Assembly (NCBI GenBank): GCA_023390635.1
Contig: JAEWCM010000188.1
Span: 1-11,513 of the forward strand
DNA: 11,513 nucleotides
Source of the DNA: Bacillota bacterium
GTDB taxonomy: Bacteria > Bacillota > Desulfitobacteriia > Desulfitobacteriales > Desulfitobacteriaceae
Direction of reading: 5' to 3'
Shown here: positions 1 to 5,625 of the stretch, piece after piece
How the letters are laid out: each line of letters begins with the position of its first letter
Numbering within the stretch: the first letter of the stretch is position 1
Program-made: the position numbers and the translations under genes
Notes under the pieces: generated by a model
The model's input: only the letters and a program-made list of their open reading frames with translations
What the model was told of the DNA's origin: nothing
The model's database searches: none

Positions 1-1155
1 GCCCAGATCAAGCGTTTTGCCGGGTATGATTTATATGAAACAGCAGCTTTGATACTGGAACAATTTGCTTCGTCACCTTCACAGATCTACATTGCTTCCG
101 GGAATAATTATCCTGATGCTTTAGCCGGTAGTGTACTGGCAGCACAGAGCGGGGCTCCCATCGTTCTTGTAAATTCTTATCAGAGTACTTTACCTTTGAC
201 GATTAATCGTTACTTGAGTCAAATTCCCAAAAATACAGGGGTAACAGTCTTAGGGGGCGAAAAGGTCATTTCAGACAGTTTGGCCGCTCATATTATAAAA
301 AGTATCGGTCAGCCTGTTTCCAATCAGGAATTCAGCTTTGATAATATTGGGCTGGGAGCGACAGAATCTGATTTGATCACCGAATTCGGCCAGCCTCAGC
401 GCAAAGATTTGAGTGAATATGGCTTTCAGTGGTATATCTACAACAGCGATTATAGAGATTATCTCCAGGTGGGTATCAGCAACGGAAAGGTGGTAGCTTT
501 CTATACAGGGGCAGATAACTGGCAGTCCTTAAAAGGGGTAAAAATTGGGGCAGCACGTAGTTTCGTCGATCAAGTCTATCCGCTCTCTTCAAAAAGGATA
601 GGAATTCCCAAAGATGAAGAATATAAAACCTATTTGGTTGACAATGCTTATACTACGATGTTTTACGATTTGAGCGACAGTGACACGGTATCCGGCATTC
701 TGATATTGGCAAAAACTATTGGAGACCAGATAAGTTCTTATTACGGTACAGCCAGCACTGCTTTGCAGACAGCCTATGAAAGGGAAGTTTTTGATTTGGC
801 TAATGTGGTTAGAGTAAGAAAGGGCCTGACACCCTTTATCTGGAATGACATCATTGCCCAGACAGCACAAAAACACAGTGCCGATATGGCAGCCAATAAT
901 TATTTTTCTCACACCAACTTACAGGGACTATCTCCTTTTGACAGGATGAAGGTAGATGGCATAAAGTATAGCCGGGCCGGTGAAAATATTGCTGCCGGGC
1001 AGACAAATGCTCTTTATGTCCATCATGGCTGGATGAATTCTTCCGGGCATAGAAGCAACATCTTAGGAGATTATACCCGGCTGGGAGTGGGGGTGGCCTT
1101 TGGCGGTAGTTATAAGATATATTACACTCAGAATTTCTATACCCCATTGAACTAG
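1..1155 (+). CDS. Secreted cell-wall-binding CAP (SCP/YkwD-like) protein, 5' truncated by window
   Basis: The frame is open from base 1, so the N-terminus and any signal peptide lie outside; 384 codons are visible. Visible residues about 5-105 form a CWB2-type cell-wall-binding repeat: RFAGYDLYETA, then GNNYPDALAGSVLA, PIVLV and VLGGEKVIS. CWB2 repeats are known to anchor Firmicute proteins non-covalently to secondary wall polymers. Residues about 111-250 resemble the CAP-associated N-terminal domain (FSFDNIGLGATESDLITEFG). Residues about 258-384 are a CAP domain with the YkwD-type signatures HSADMAANNYFSH, GENIAAG and WMNSSGHRSNIL, which carry the conserved His and Glu of the CAP pocket. The biochemical role of bacterial CAP domains is mostly undefined. 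The protein probably sits in the cell envelope. It ends TAG at 1153-1155, 135 bp before smpB, with no clear terminator between. It belongs to the host chromosome, not to the mobile element. Domain calls are by motif reading. Confidence 0.9.
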   Translation, partial: AQIKRFAGYDLYETAALILEQFASSPSQIYIASGNNYPDALAGSVLAAQSGAPIVLVNSYQSTLPLTINRYLSQIPKNTGVTVLGGEKVISDSLAAHIIKSIGQPVSNQEFSFDNIGLGATESDLITEFGQPQRKDLSEYGFQWYIYNSDYRDYLQVGISNGKVVAFYTGADNWQSLKGVKIGAARSFVDQVYPLSSKRIGIPKDEEYKTYLVDNAYTTMFYDLSDSDTVSGILILAKTIGDQISSYYGTASTALQTAYEREVFDLANVVRVRKGLTPFIWNDIIAQTAQKHSADMAANNYFSHTNLQGLSPFDRMKVDGIKYSRAGENIAAGQTNALYVHHGWMNSSGHRSNILGDYTRLGVGVAFGGSYKIYYTQNFYTPLN

Positions 1156-1290
1156 TAAAATAGAAGAGGAATGAATAGCTAATAGATGGGATTAGAGCTT
1201 GAGATATGCTAAAATAGAAAGACTAGGCAAGATGATATAGATAAACTATTTTGTTTGATATTGCTTAGATTACGGGGAGGGGGGAATCTG

Positions 1291-1761
1291 TTGAGCGGAG
1301 AAGGCATTAAGGTCATTACCGAAAACCGCAAAGCCTTTCACGATTATTTTGTGGAAGAGAAATTGGAGACAGGAATTATTCTGCGGGGAACGGAAATTAA
1401 GTCAATTCGCCGAGGCAAGGTTAATCTAAAAGATAGCTATGCCCGTGTTGAAGGTGGAGAACTTTGGCTGTACCAGATGCATATCAGCCCTTATGAAGAA
1501 GGGAACCGTTTTAATCACGAGCCGTTACGCCCCCGTAAGCTCCTTTTGCATAAAGGTGAAATTAACAAGCTGATAGGCAAGGTTCAACAGCAAGGCCTAA
1601 CTCTGGTTCCTCTAAAACTTTATCTAAAGCATGGTTTGGCTAAAGTCGATTTGGGAGTTTGCAAAGGCAAAAAGAATTACGACAAGCGACAGGACATTGC
1701 GGAGCGAGATGCTAAACGGGAGATTGAACGCCATATGCGGGAGAGAATGAAGGAGATTTAG
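1291..1761 (+). CDS. smpB: SsrA-binding protein SmpB
   Basis: SmpB binds tmRNA and delivers it to stalled ribosomes for trans-translation, acting in the cytoplasm with EF-Tu and alanyl-tmRNA. Family signatures are clear: ENRKAFHDYFVEEKLETGIILRGTEIKS near the N-terminus, KVNLKDSYA, the central HISPYEEGN, RPRKLLLHK, and the C-terminal KNYDKRQDIAERDAKR followed by a basic tail ending MRERMKEI. The frame is open from a TTG at 1255, but I choose TTG 1291 because GGGGAGGGGGG at 1274-1284 sits six bases upstream. This gives 156 residues, the usual SmpB length. The gene ends at 1761 and ssrA starts about 139 bp downstream on the same strand, the common smpB-ssrA order in Firmicutes. It is an ordinary host gene with all expected motifs present. 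Confidence 0.95.
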   Translation: MSGEGIKVITENRKAFHDYFVEEKLETGIILRGTEIKSIRRGKVNLKDSYARVEGGELWLYQMHISPYEEGNRFNHEPLRPRKLLLHKGEINKLIGKVQQQGLTLVPLKLYLKHGLAKVDLGVCKGKKNYDKRQDIAERDAKREIERHMRERMKEI

Positions 1762-1851
1762 TTTTTTAATATAATTCAAATAGTGAAACTTCTTTAAATG
1801 CATTGATTGTTTAACTTACCTAAAAGTACCGTTATGTTTTTTTGTAGAATA

Positions 1852-1860
1852 TGTTATACT
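1852..1860 (+). promoter_or_regulatory. Likely extended -10 promoter of ssrA
   Basis: TGTTATACT at 1852-1860 reads as an extended -10 (TGn plus TATACT). The -35 is weak (TTATGT at 1832-1837, 17 bp away). Transcription would start near 1867, leaving about 33 bases of 5' leader to be removed by RNase P before the mature tmRNA end at 1900. The position is right for ssrA. The call rests on consensus matching only. Confidence 0.55.
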
Positions 1861-1899
1861 ATGGATGCAAAATTAATCAGGTTTGCAATCAAAATATTA

Positions 1900-2250
1900 G
1901 GGGGCGTTTTTAGACTCGCTCGGGGAAGCGGTAGCAGAAGTTGCGCGTCGAGATTCCACCTGGTCTCGTTAAACGGTGGACCTTTATAATTGCAAACGAT
2001 AATTACGCTTTAGCTGCTTAATTGCAACTGACATCCTGCCTTCTGTGTCTGCGGTGAAGGGCCAGGGTGTAAATTAGCAGGCTGCCTATCGTGCAATGCT
2101 CGGAGTGCTTTAGGGAGATTTATCGAGCTACCCTTGGACGCATCCCGCCTTCAGGAGGCTAAAAGGGAAATTTTAAAGTGAAGGATACACGCGTAGATGC
2201 TTTTGTGGCAGCTCTTCGATACAGGGGTGCAAGTCCCCTCGCCTCCACCA
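1900..2250 (+). ncRNA. ssrA: Transfer-messenger RNA (tmRNA), tag ANDNYALAA
   Basis: The 5' GGGGGCG (1900-1906) pairs with CGCCTCC (2240-2246) as a seven-base acceptor stem with one G-U pair, followed by ACCA at 2247-2250. The T-arm is AGGGG / CCCCT around the loop TGCAAGT. The tag reading frame starts at resume codon GCA 1992 and reads GCA AAC GAT AAT TAC GCT TTA GCT GCT TAA (1992-2021), giving ANDNYALAA, which with the charged Ala makes a ten-residue degradation tag with the conserved ALAA end. The length, about 351 nt, is normal. tmRNA rescues stalled ribosomes together with SmpB, encoded just upstream. The T-loop has G where T is usual (TGC for TTC), a minor oddity. The 3' end is the integration site of the adjacent element and remains intact. 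Confidence 0.95.
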
Positions 2251-3743
2251 TTAAAAACCCTGTATGTAATTTCTACATCAAGACTGTTAATATCCTTAGA
2301 TGGATTAATGACAATTCGATCAACATATTCCTGTAGGACTCTTTTCTTTTCCTCTTCATCAGCGGAAAAGAGAGAGTCTTTTTGTTTATTCAGGATGGCA
2401 TATATCGCATCATCAGAAAGTTCCTGATGACTATGCATCGCTTCACCCTTGAGCAATTCCCCTTGGAGAAATTCGATTTGGTTCTGAGCCTCAATGATTT
2501 TATCTTCTAGACCCTTAATGCCTTTTCCTAGGGCTTGAAGCCAATTCTCCACTGAAGCCTCAAGCTCTTTGATTTCGTTCTTAATAGGCTCTGCATCTTC
2601 TGAGAATTCCTGCCGACGTTTCCTATAAAGCTCTTTGACCTTGGTAACGATTTCAGCCATGGCTTGCTCAGAAAAGCACTGGGAAATCAACTGCTCAATG
2701 GCTATCCTCTCAAGATCATCTTTCCTAACACTGGCGTTACCACATTTTTTGGAGCATTTGTAATAACTAAGCAGTATGCTGTCTTTGCTTTTGGAATTGC
2801 GGTAAGAATTCCCGTTATAGTGAGAGCCGCAAGCCCCACAAAAGACCTTGCCGGTCAACAGATAATTTACATTGGCTTTCATTTTTCCAGGCTGCTTCTT
2901 CCTTCCATCCATCTTTTCATTAACCTCCACAAATAATTCATGGTCTATAATACGTGGAATAATACCGTTTTTTATAATCTGTTCTTCAATTGGCTTTTTC
3001 TCATTGCCGTTGCGGGTTCCGTCTTCTTTTTTTGAGCTGGCCACATTCCATACATAATCTCCATCATATTTGCGATTTCTTGCCCAGCCATAAAAGCTAT
3101 TCTTTGTAAACTTCTTACCATCCTGAGTACGATAGCCCAAACTATTTAGTTTCTCCGCGATGAGCTCTAAAGGAACGTCATCACTGATTCCCTCAAAATA
3201 AATTTGTACAGCCCTATACCGTTTTTCGTCAATTTCATACCGACGTGTAACTGGATCTACTTTAAGTCCATAAGGAGGTCTGCCCCCAGTGTGAATTCCT
3301 TGCGCTGCATTTTCATTCATACCTTTCATGACTTCACGGGCAAGGTTTTTGGAATAATATTCAGCCATCCCTTCCAGCATTGATTCGAGAATAATAGATT
3401 CGGGAGAATTGTCGAGCTGCTCTAACACGCTTTCCACCCTGACCCCATTCAGCCGGAGTTTCCTTTTATAATTGGCTGAATCGTAACGGTTCCGTGCAAA
3501 ACGATCAAGCTTGTGAACTACAACTACGTCAAATAGTCCTTTATAGCTATCCTCTATCATCCGCTGAAAGTTTTCGCGGTGATCTGTTGTCGCGGACTTG
3601 GCTTCATCGGGATAAAGCTTAACCAGGACATACCCTTTTCTTTTGCAATATTCTTCAATTGCCTTGATTTGTGCTGTAATAGATTCTTCACGTTGATTAT
3701 CTGAGCTATACCGAGGATAGCCCACAGCACGGATAATTGCCAT
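2151..3743 (-). CDS. Large serine recombinase (integrase/excisionase of the element)
   Basis: Catalyses site-specific excision and insertion through a Ser-DNA intermediate. Residues 7-14 are VGYPRYSS, with Arg11 and the likely nucleophile Ser13; KLDRFARNR at 78-86 holds the partner arginines. The resolvase domain spans about 3-145, the Recombinase domain about 155-270, and a zinc ribbon has Cys302, Cys305, Cys330 and Cys334. A coiled coil of the large-serine-recombinase type lies at about 385-440. I choose ATG 3743 (530 residues) over GTG 3755, because that GTG overlaps the GGAG (3755-3758) that should serve as the ribosome binding site; the 11-base spacing is long. The last 32 residues, starting GGGEGTCTPV, are read antisense from ssrA, so the protein ends inside the attachment site and its tail should change on excision. 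Serine recombinases acting at ssrA are known, for example in Dehalococcoides islands. Confidence 0.93.
   Translation of the reverse strand: MAIIRAVGYPRYSSDNQREESITAQIKAIEEYCKRKGYVLVKLYPDEAKSATTDHRENFQRMIEDSYKGLFDVVVVHKLDRFARNRYDSANYKRKLRLNGVRVESVLEQLDNSPESIILESMLEGMAEYYSKNLAREVMKGMNENAAQGIHTGGRPPYGLKVDPVTRRYEIDEKRYRAVQIYFEGISDDVPLELIAEKLNSLGYRTQDGKKFTKNSFYGWARNRKYDGDYVWNVASSKKEDGTRNGNEKKPIEEQIIKNGIIPRIIDHELFVEVNEKMDGRKKQPGKMKANVNYLLTGKVFCGACGSHYNGNSYRNSKSKDSILLSYYKCSKKCGNASVRKDDLERIAIEQLISQCFSEQAMAEIVTKVKELYRKRRQEFSEDAEPIKNEIKELEASVENWLQALGKGIKGLEDKIIEAQNQIEFLQGELLKGEAMHSHQELSDDAIYAILNKQKDSLFSADEEEKKRVLQEYVDRIVINPSKDINSLDVEITYRVFNGGGEGTCTPVSKSCHKSIYACILHFKISLLAS
2217..2252. other. Candidate attL of the integrative element, at the ssrA 3' end
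   Basis: The host RNA gene ends exactly where foreign, oppositely oriented element DNA begins, and a serine recombinase reads into this junction from the right. The 3' ends of tRNA and tmRNA genes are classic integration targets, and element DNA usually restores the functional 3' end. The crossover position cannot be fixed because the right-hand copy (attR) is not in the window. The interval given covers the T-arm and acceptor 3' strand and is an inference. Confidence 0.6.
2337..2383 (+). terminator. Rho-independent terminator on the plus strand, antisense inside the recombinase gene
   Basis: GACTCT (2337-2342) pairs with AGAGTC (2373-2378), and CTTTTCC (2346-2352) with GGAAAAG (2364-2370), separated by a small TTT/AG internal loop. 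The loop is 11 nt. Five T (2379-2383) then GTTT follow. It lies about 90 nt past the tmRNA 3' end and points the same way, so it could stop ssrA transcripts from running antisense through the recombinase gene. The structure is seen directly; the function is inferred. Confidence 0.6.
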
Positions 3744-3780
3744 AAATTCTTTCACTCCAAATAATTTTATGTGTAAAGCA

Positions 3781-3804
3781 AAATTTCCAAGCGCTTGGAA
3801 ATTT
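3781..3804. repeat. Perfect 24-bp palindrome between repressor and recombinase genes
   Basis: The half-site AAATTTCCAAGC is followed directly by its exact reverse complement. It overlaps the repressor stop codon (3803-3805) and lies 37 bp before the recombinase start on the minus strand. As RNA it would make a ten-base stem with a GCGC loop, followed on the minus strand by TTGCTTT, so it could be a weak terminator or attenuator between the two genes. It could equally bind a dimeric protein. The symmetry is certain, the role is not. Confidence 0.8.
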
Positions 3805-4399
3805 AATCTTTCTTTTTGCTTTTTAACAAATATTTCATTTCAGCTATAGCCATTGCTTTTTCATCCTCTGAAACATCTGGCATAAAAGGGACTCCAGCTA
3901 TATCAAAAGGATCATCAGTGCGTCCTAAAAGATAATCGGTACTTGTGTTTAATATGTTTGCGATCTCAGTCAGTGAACTATAACTTGGTTTACTAATTCC
4001 AAGTTCATAGAGTTTCAAAGTTAATTTAGAGACTCCAACCATATCAGCTAATACTTCAGCATCTATGTTCTTTTGTTCGCGGCGAAGTTTAATCCGTTTA
4101 CCGATGGTGGTTTTTCTTTCCGGAGTTTCCATATCATCTTCTTCGCCTTGCTTGATTAGCTCCCATATTTCATCAACTTTACTTTCTAACATCTCGTTTG
4201 ACGATTTGTCAGTTCTACCCAGAAGATAGTCCGTTGTGACGTTAAAATAATCTGCAACCTTTTCTAATTTATCGACAGAAGGAGAGCTCTCATTCCACCT
4301 CCTAATTGAGCCATTAGCAAAGGATAACTCTTTTTCCAAACGTGAAATGGAGATTCCTTTTTCTTTACATAAGCGACTTATAGTTTCGCAAATTTCCAC
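3803..4399 (-). CDS. Repressor with two tandem XRE/HTH_3 domains
   Basis: A 198-residue protein with two complete lambda-repressor-like helix-turn-helix domains. The first covers residues about 6-64 (SISRLEKELSFANGSIRRW, ending TTDYLLGRTD at 55-64). The second covers about 99-162 (KRIKLRREQKNIDAEVLADM, ending STDYLLGRTD at 153-162). An acidic, helical linker at about 68-95 joins them, and a short basic tail ends LLKSKKKD. There is no LexA/S24 peptidase or metalloprotease domain, so induction by RecA-type or ImmA-type cleavage is not evident from this protein alone. The start is GTG 4399, with AGGAGG at 4408-4413 eight bases upstream. The divergent position relative to the Cro-like gene and the operators at 4427-4577 argue that it is the element's master repressor. 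The two domains differ clearly outside the shared ending, so this is an old duplication or a fusion. The target and the two-domain binding mode are inference. Confidence 0.85.
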   Translation of the reverse strand: MEICETISRLCKEKGISISRLEKELSFANGSIRRWNESSPSVDKLEKVADYFNVTTDYLLGRTDKSSNEMLESKVDEIWELIKQGEEDDMETPERKTTIGKRIKLRREQKNIDAEVLADMVGVSKLTLKLYELGISKPSYSSLTEIANILNTSTDYLLGRTDDPFDIAGVPFMPDVSEDEKAMAIAEMKYLLKSKKKD

Positions 4400-4414
4400 A
4401 TCGAAAACCTCCTA

Positions 4415-4454
4415 GTCAAAGATAATTTAGCGTATATGCTAAATTATCTTTGAC
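4415..4454. repeat. 40-bp inverted repeat with perfect 17-bp arms, upstream of the repressor
   Basis: The left arm GTCAAAGATAATTTAGC (4415-4431) and right arm GCTAAATTATCTTTGAC (4438-4454) are exact reverse complements around a GTATAT spacer. The inner part is operator site 1 (4427-4442). The right arm supplies the -35 of the rightward promoter. On the minus strand the hairpin would end one base before the repressor's AGGAGG, so it could also affect repressor translation. Confidence 0.9.
4427..4442. promoter_or_regulatory. Operator-like site 1
   Basis: TTAGCGTATATGCTAA is a 16-bp dyad with TTAGC/GCTAA halves, at the centre of the larger palindrome. On the opposite strand it matches site 2 at 15 of 16 positions. 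It is probably bound by the element's repressor and/or Cro-like protein; binding is inferred. Confidence 0.7.
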
Positions 4455-4478
4455 TTTTAGGATATACGCTAATATAAT
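4450..4478 (+). promoter_or_regulatory. Strong sigma-A promoter for the rightward (mobilisation) transcript
   Basis: TTGACT (4450-4455), a 17-bp spacer, then TATAAT (4473-4478): a near-perfect vegetative promoter. Transcription would start near 4485 and read into the Cro-like gene at 4630 with a leader of about 145 nt. Operator site 2 occupies the spacer, so it should be strongly repressible. Confidence 0.85.
4457..4472. promoter_or_regulatory. Operator-like site 2, filling the spacer of the rightward promoter
   Basis: TTAGGATATACGCTAA lies between the -35 (4450-4455) and -10 (4473-4478), one base after the former and touching the latter. Its centre is 30 bp from the centre of site 1. A repressor here would block RNA polymerase directly. 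Confidence 0.75.
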
Positions 4479-4558
4479 AACCTTAATAGCTTATATATAT
4501 ACAATAATAACAGCTGAAAATCGTTTGCGAGGCGATTTCTCTTAATTTGCTTTAATTA

Positions 4559-4587
4559 AGATTAGAATATTCTCTAATAGTTGTCAA
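4559..4587 (-). promoter_or_regulatory. Candidate leftward promoter for the repressor, face to face with the rightward one
   Basis: On the minus strand TTGACA (4587-4582), 17 bp, then TAATCT (4564-4559). The -35 is perfect and the -10 is weaker (three of six). Transcripts would start near 4552, run left across the rightward promoter and reach the repressor after about 150 nt. A second possibility is TTAGCG-18-GATAAT (4472-4443), which would start inside operator site 1. Confidence 0.5.
4562..4577. promoter_or_regulatory. Operator-like site 3, in the spacer of the leftward promoter
   Basis: TTAGAATATTCTCTAA matches site 2 at 13 of 16 positions, including both TTAG/CTAA ends. Its centre is 105 bp from that of site 2, close to ten helical turns, which would suit looping. 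It falls between the candidate leftward -35 and -10 and overlaps the -10 by three bases. Confidence 0.55.
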
Positions 4588-4629
4588 TATATAAGCTTAC
4601 TTTTTACTACTTTTGGAAGGAGGAAAACC

Positions 4630-4848
4630 ATGGTCGAATACTCAGCGTTTGGACTAGAAGTAAGGAAAATTCTTATTTTTCAAGGAAAATCAATGACCAA
4701 ATTCGCGAAAGAACTGGGCATATCTTGCACTTATCTTTCCGAAATTCTTCGGGGAACCAGAGAAAGCGAGAAATATAAGCAAAAAATAATTCAGGCGCTG
4801 GAGATGCCTGAATCCGTGTGCTTGGAAAACGAGTGCCAGAGGAAGTGA
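4630..4848 (+). CDS. Small XRE-family HTH protein (Cro-like)
   Basis: A 72-residue single-domain protein. Residues about 22-49 (MTKFAKELGISCTYLSEILRGTRESEKY) form a Cro/C1-type helix-turn-helix with the usual small residues in the turn. It is the first gene after the rightward promoter and lies divergent to the tandem-HTH repressor, the position of Cro in phage-type switches. ATG 4630 is preceded by a very strong GGAAGGAGG (4615-4623) at six bases. An overlapping frame starting at 4581 lacks such a site and any domain. The gene ends at 4848, four bases before the next start, so the two are surely co-transcribed. A role as Cro-type antagonist of the repressor, or as a transfer activator or directionality factor, is inferred from position only. 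Confidence 0.8.
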   Translation: MVEYSAFGLEVRKILIFQGKSMTKFAKELGISCTYLSEILRGTRESEKYKQKIIQALEMPESVCLENECQRK

Positions 4849-4852
4849 TCAA

Positions 4853-5011
4853 ATGCCGCCAAAGCCGCAGGAAATAATCGTAAAACTGACTACCCACTTT
4901 GTCCCCAATCCTAATCCAGAGAGAGGAATAAACCTGCTGGCTAGGCTGGTTCTGAAACAGATTCTGGCTAACGAGGAAGCCGCAGCAAGAGAGAAAGGGG
5001 GAAATAATTAG
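4853..5011 (+). CDS. Small protein of unknown function (52 aa)
   Basis: ATG 4853 follows AGAGGAAG (4838-4845) at seven bases and begins four bases after the Cro-like gene ends. The product starts MPPKPQEIIVKLTTHFVPNPNP, followed by an amphipathic helix (INLLARLVLKQILANEEAAA) and a polar tail, and ends TAG at 5009-5011. There is no signal peptide, membrane segment or known motif. Its tight coupling with the regulator gene suggests it is a real gene of the early operon. I do not recognise the family. It could be a small protein partner of the adjacent HTH protein, but nothing in the sequence proves that. Confidence 0.6.
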   Translation: MPPKPQEIIVKLTTHFVPNPNPERGINLLARLVLKQILANEEAAAREKGGNN

Positions 5012-5268
5012 AACAAATGAAAAACTGAATACCCATATCCAGCGAGAGATATACGAACGCCTGGCTTACAGTTTTGCCATGACCCCTCCCAGGGCGAGCG
5101 AGCCGGTCCATGGACGGATACCTGCTAGGCCGGGTAAAGTGATCGGTAACGAAAGCTTGTCCGCTATAAAGCGGAAACTGACGTGGTGAGTCCTGCCGAG
5201 CAGGAGGAAAGCACAGGTAAACGGTAGCTGGGATATGAGGGAAATCTGAAAAGAAAGGATAGATGATA
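5012..5268 (+). other. Gap of 257 bp with several hairpins and a possible ATT-start ORF
   Basis: No ATG/GTG/TTG-started gene is convincing here. Visible dyads are GTCCATGGAC (5106-5115), CCGCT-ATAA-AGCGG (5161-5174) and TCCTGC-CGA-GCAGGA (5191-5205). The segment from about 5080 to 5230 is richer in G+C than its flanks and looks like structured RNA or a protein-binding region. A frame open from ATT 5007 to TGA 5189 would encode 60 residues (starting xRTNEKLNTHIQREIYERLA) behind AAAGGGGG, overlapping the previous stop as ATTAG. That would need a rare start codon. The interval is transcribed as part of the rightward operon in any case. Confidence 0.45.
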
Positions 5269-5625
5269 ATGACCAAAGCTAATATTCGGGCAGCTGCAAC
5301 AATACTAAAAGATGGCTACGGAAAACACCTGAGCGCTCCATCGGTGGAGCTGCTCAATGTGAAGGCTTTGGAAGCACTGGCCGGGGAGCCTATTGCATAC
5401 CGGCCTGAAATCGAAAAAACATATTCTGCTACCGATATAGCTAAAGAAACCGGCGTATCCAGGAATAGGATTGGCAAACTGGCCAACGCTCATAATTTAA
5501 AGGGCGATCAGTACGGCATTTACGTTCTTGATAAATCGCTTTATAGCGGAAAACAGGTGCCGACCTTCCGCTATAACGAAAAGGGCCGGGCAAAGTTGAT
5601 CGAACTTATGAAAGGAGAATCATAA
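5269..5625 (+). CDS. Small HTH protein resembling phage antirepressor C-terminal domains
   Basis: A 118-residue protein. Residues about 51-78 (TYSATDIAKETGVSRNRIGKLANAHNLK) form a helix-turn-helix, followed by GDQYGIYVLDKSLYSGKQVPTFRYNEKGRAKL at 79-110. This order, a TATEIAKELG-like helix then a short beta part and a final Y-x-x-x-G, is like the KilA-C/antirepressor C-terminal domain of phage proteins. I choose ATG 5269 over ATG 5263 because AAAGGA (5254-5259) is nine bases from the former and only three from the latter. The N-terminal 50 residues match nothing I recognise. The stop overlaps the next start by one base (TAATG), so translation is coupled. A role in lifting repression of the element, or in a host-contact function, is a guess from the fold. 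The antirepressor comparison is moderate in strength. Confidence 0.7.
   Translation: MTKANIRAAATILKDGYGKHLSAPSVELLNVKALEALAGEPIAYRPEIEKTYSATDIAKETGVSRNRIGKLANAHNLKGDQYGIYVLDKSLYSGKQVPTFRYNEKGRAKLIELMKGES

Noticed and set aside
1202..1215. ATATGCTAA-like string upstream of smpB resembling an element operator half-site
   Set aside because: Only one half matches, it lies in host DNA, and there is no dyad.
1807..1989. A 60-codon plus-strand frame between smpB and ssrA
   Set aside because: It runs through the ssrA promoter and the 5' part of tmRNA, has no ribosome site and no protein-like pattern.
4581..4609. Plus-strand promoter TTGTCA-17-TTACTA before the Cro-like gene
   Set aside because: The -10 is poor and the start would fall inside the ribosome binding site. 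The same bases make a better minus-strand -35.
4581..4778. Alternative frame overlapping the Cro-like gene
   Set aside because: No ribosome site before its start and no HTH pattern, whereas the 4630 frame has both.
5080..5230. Group II intron remnant
   Set aside because: I looked for a domain V-type hairpin and a reverse transcriptase frame and found neither.
4968..5276. A 102-codon minus-strand frame
   Set aside because: It is antisense to the operon, lacks a recognisable domain, and overlaps the end of the 52-residue gene and the start of the antirepressor-like gene.
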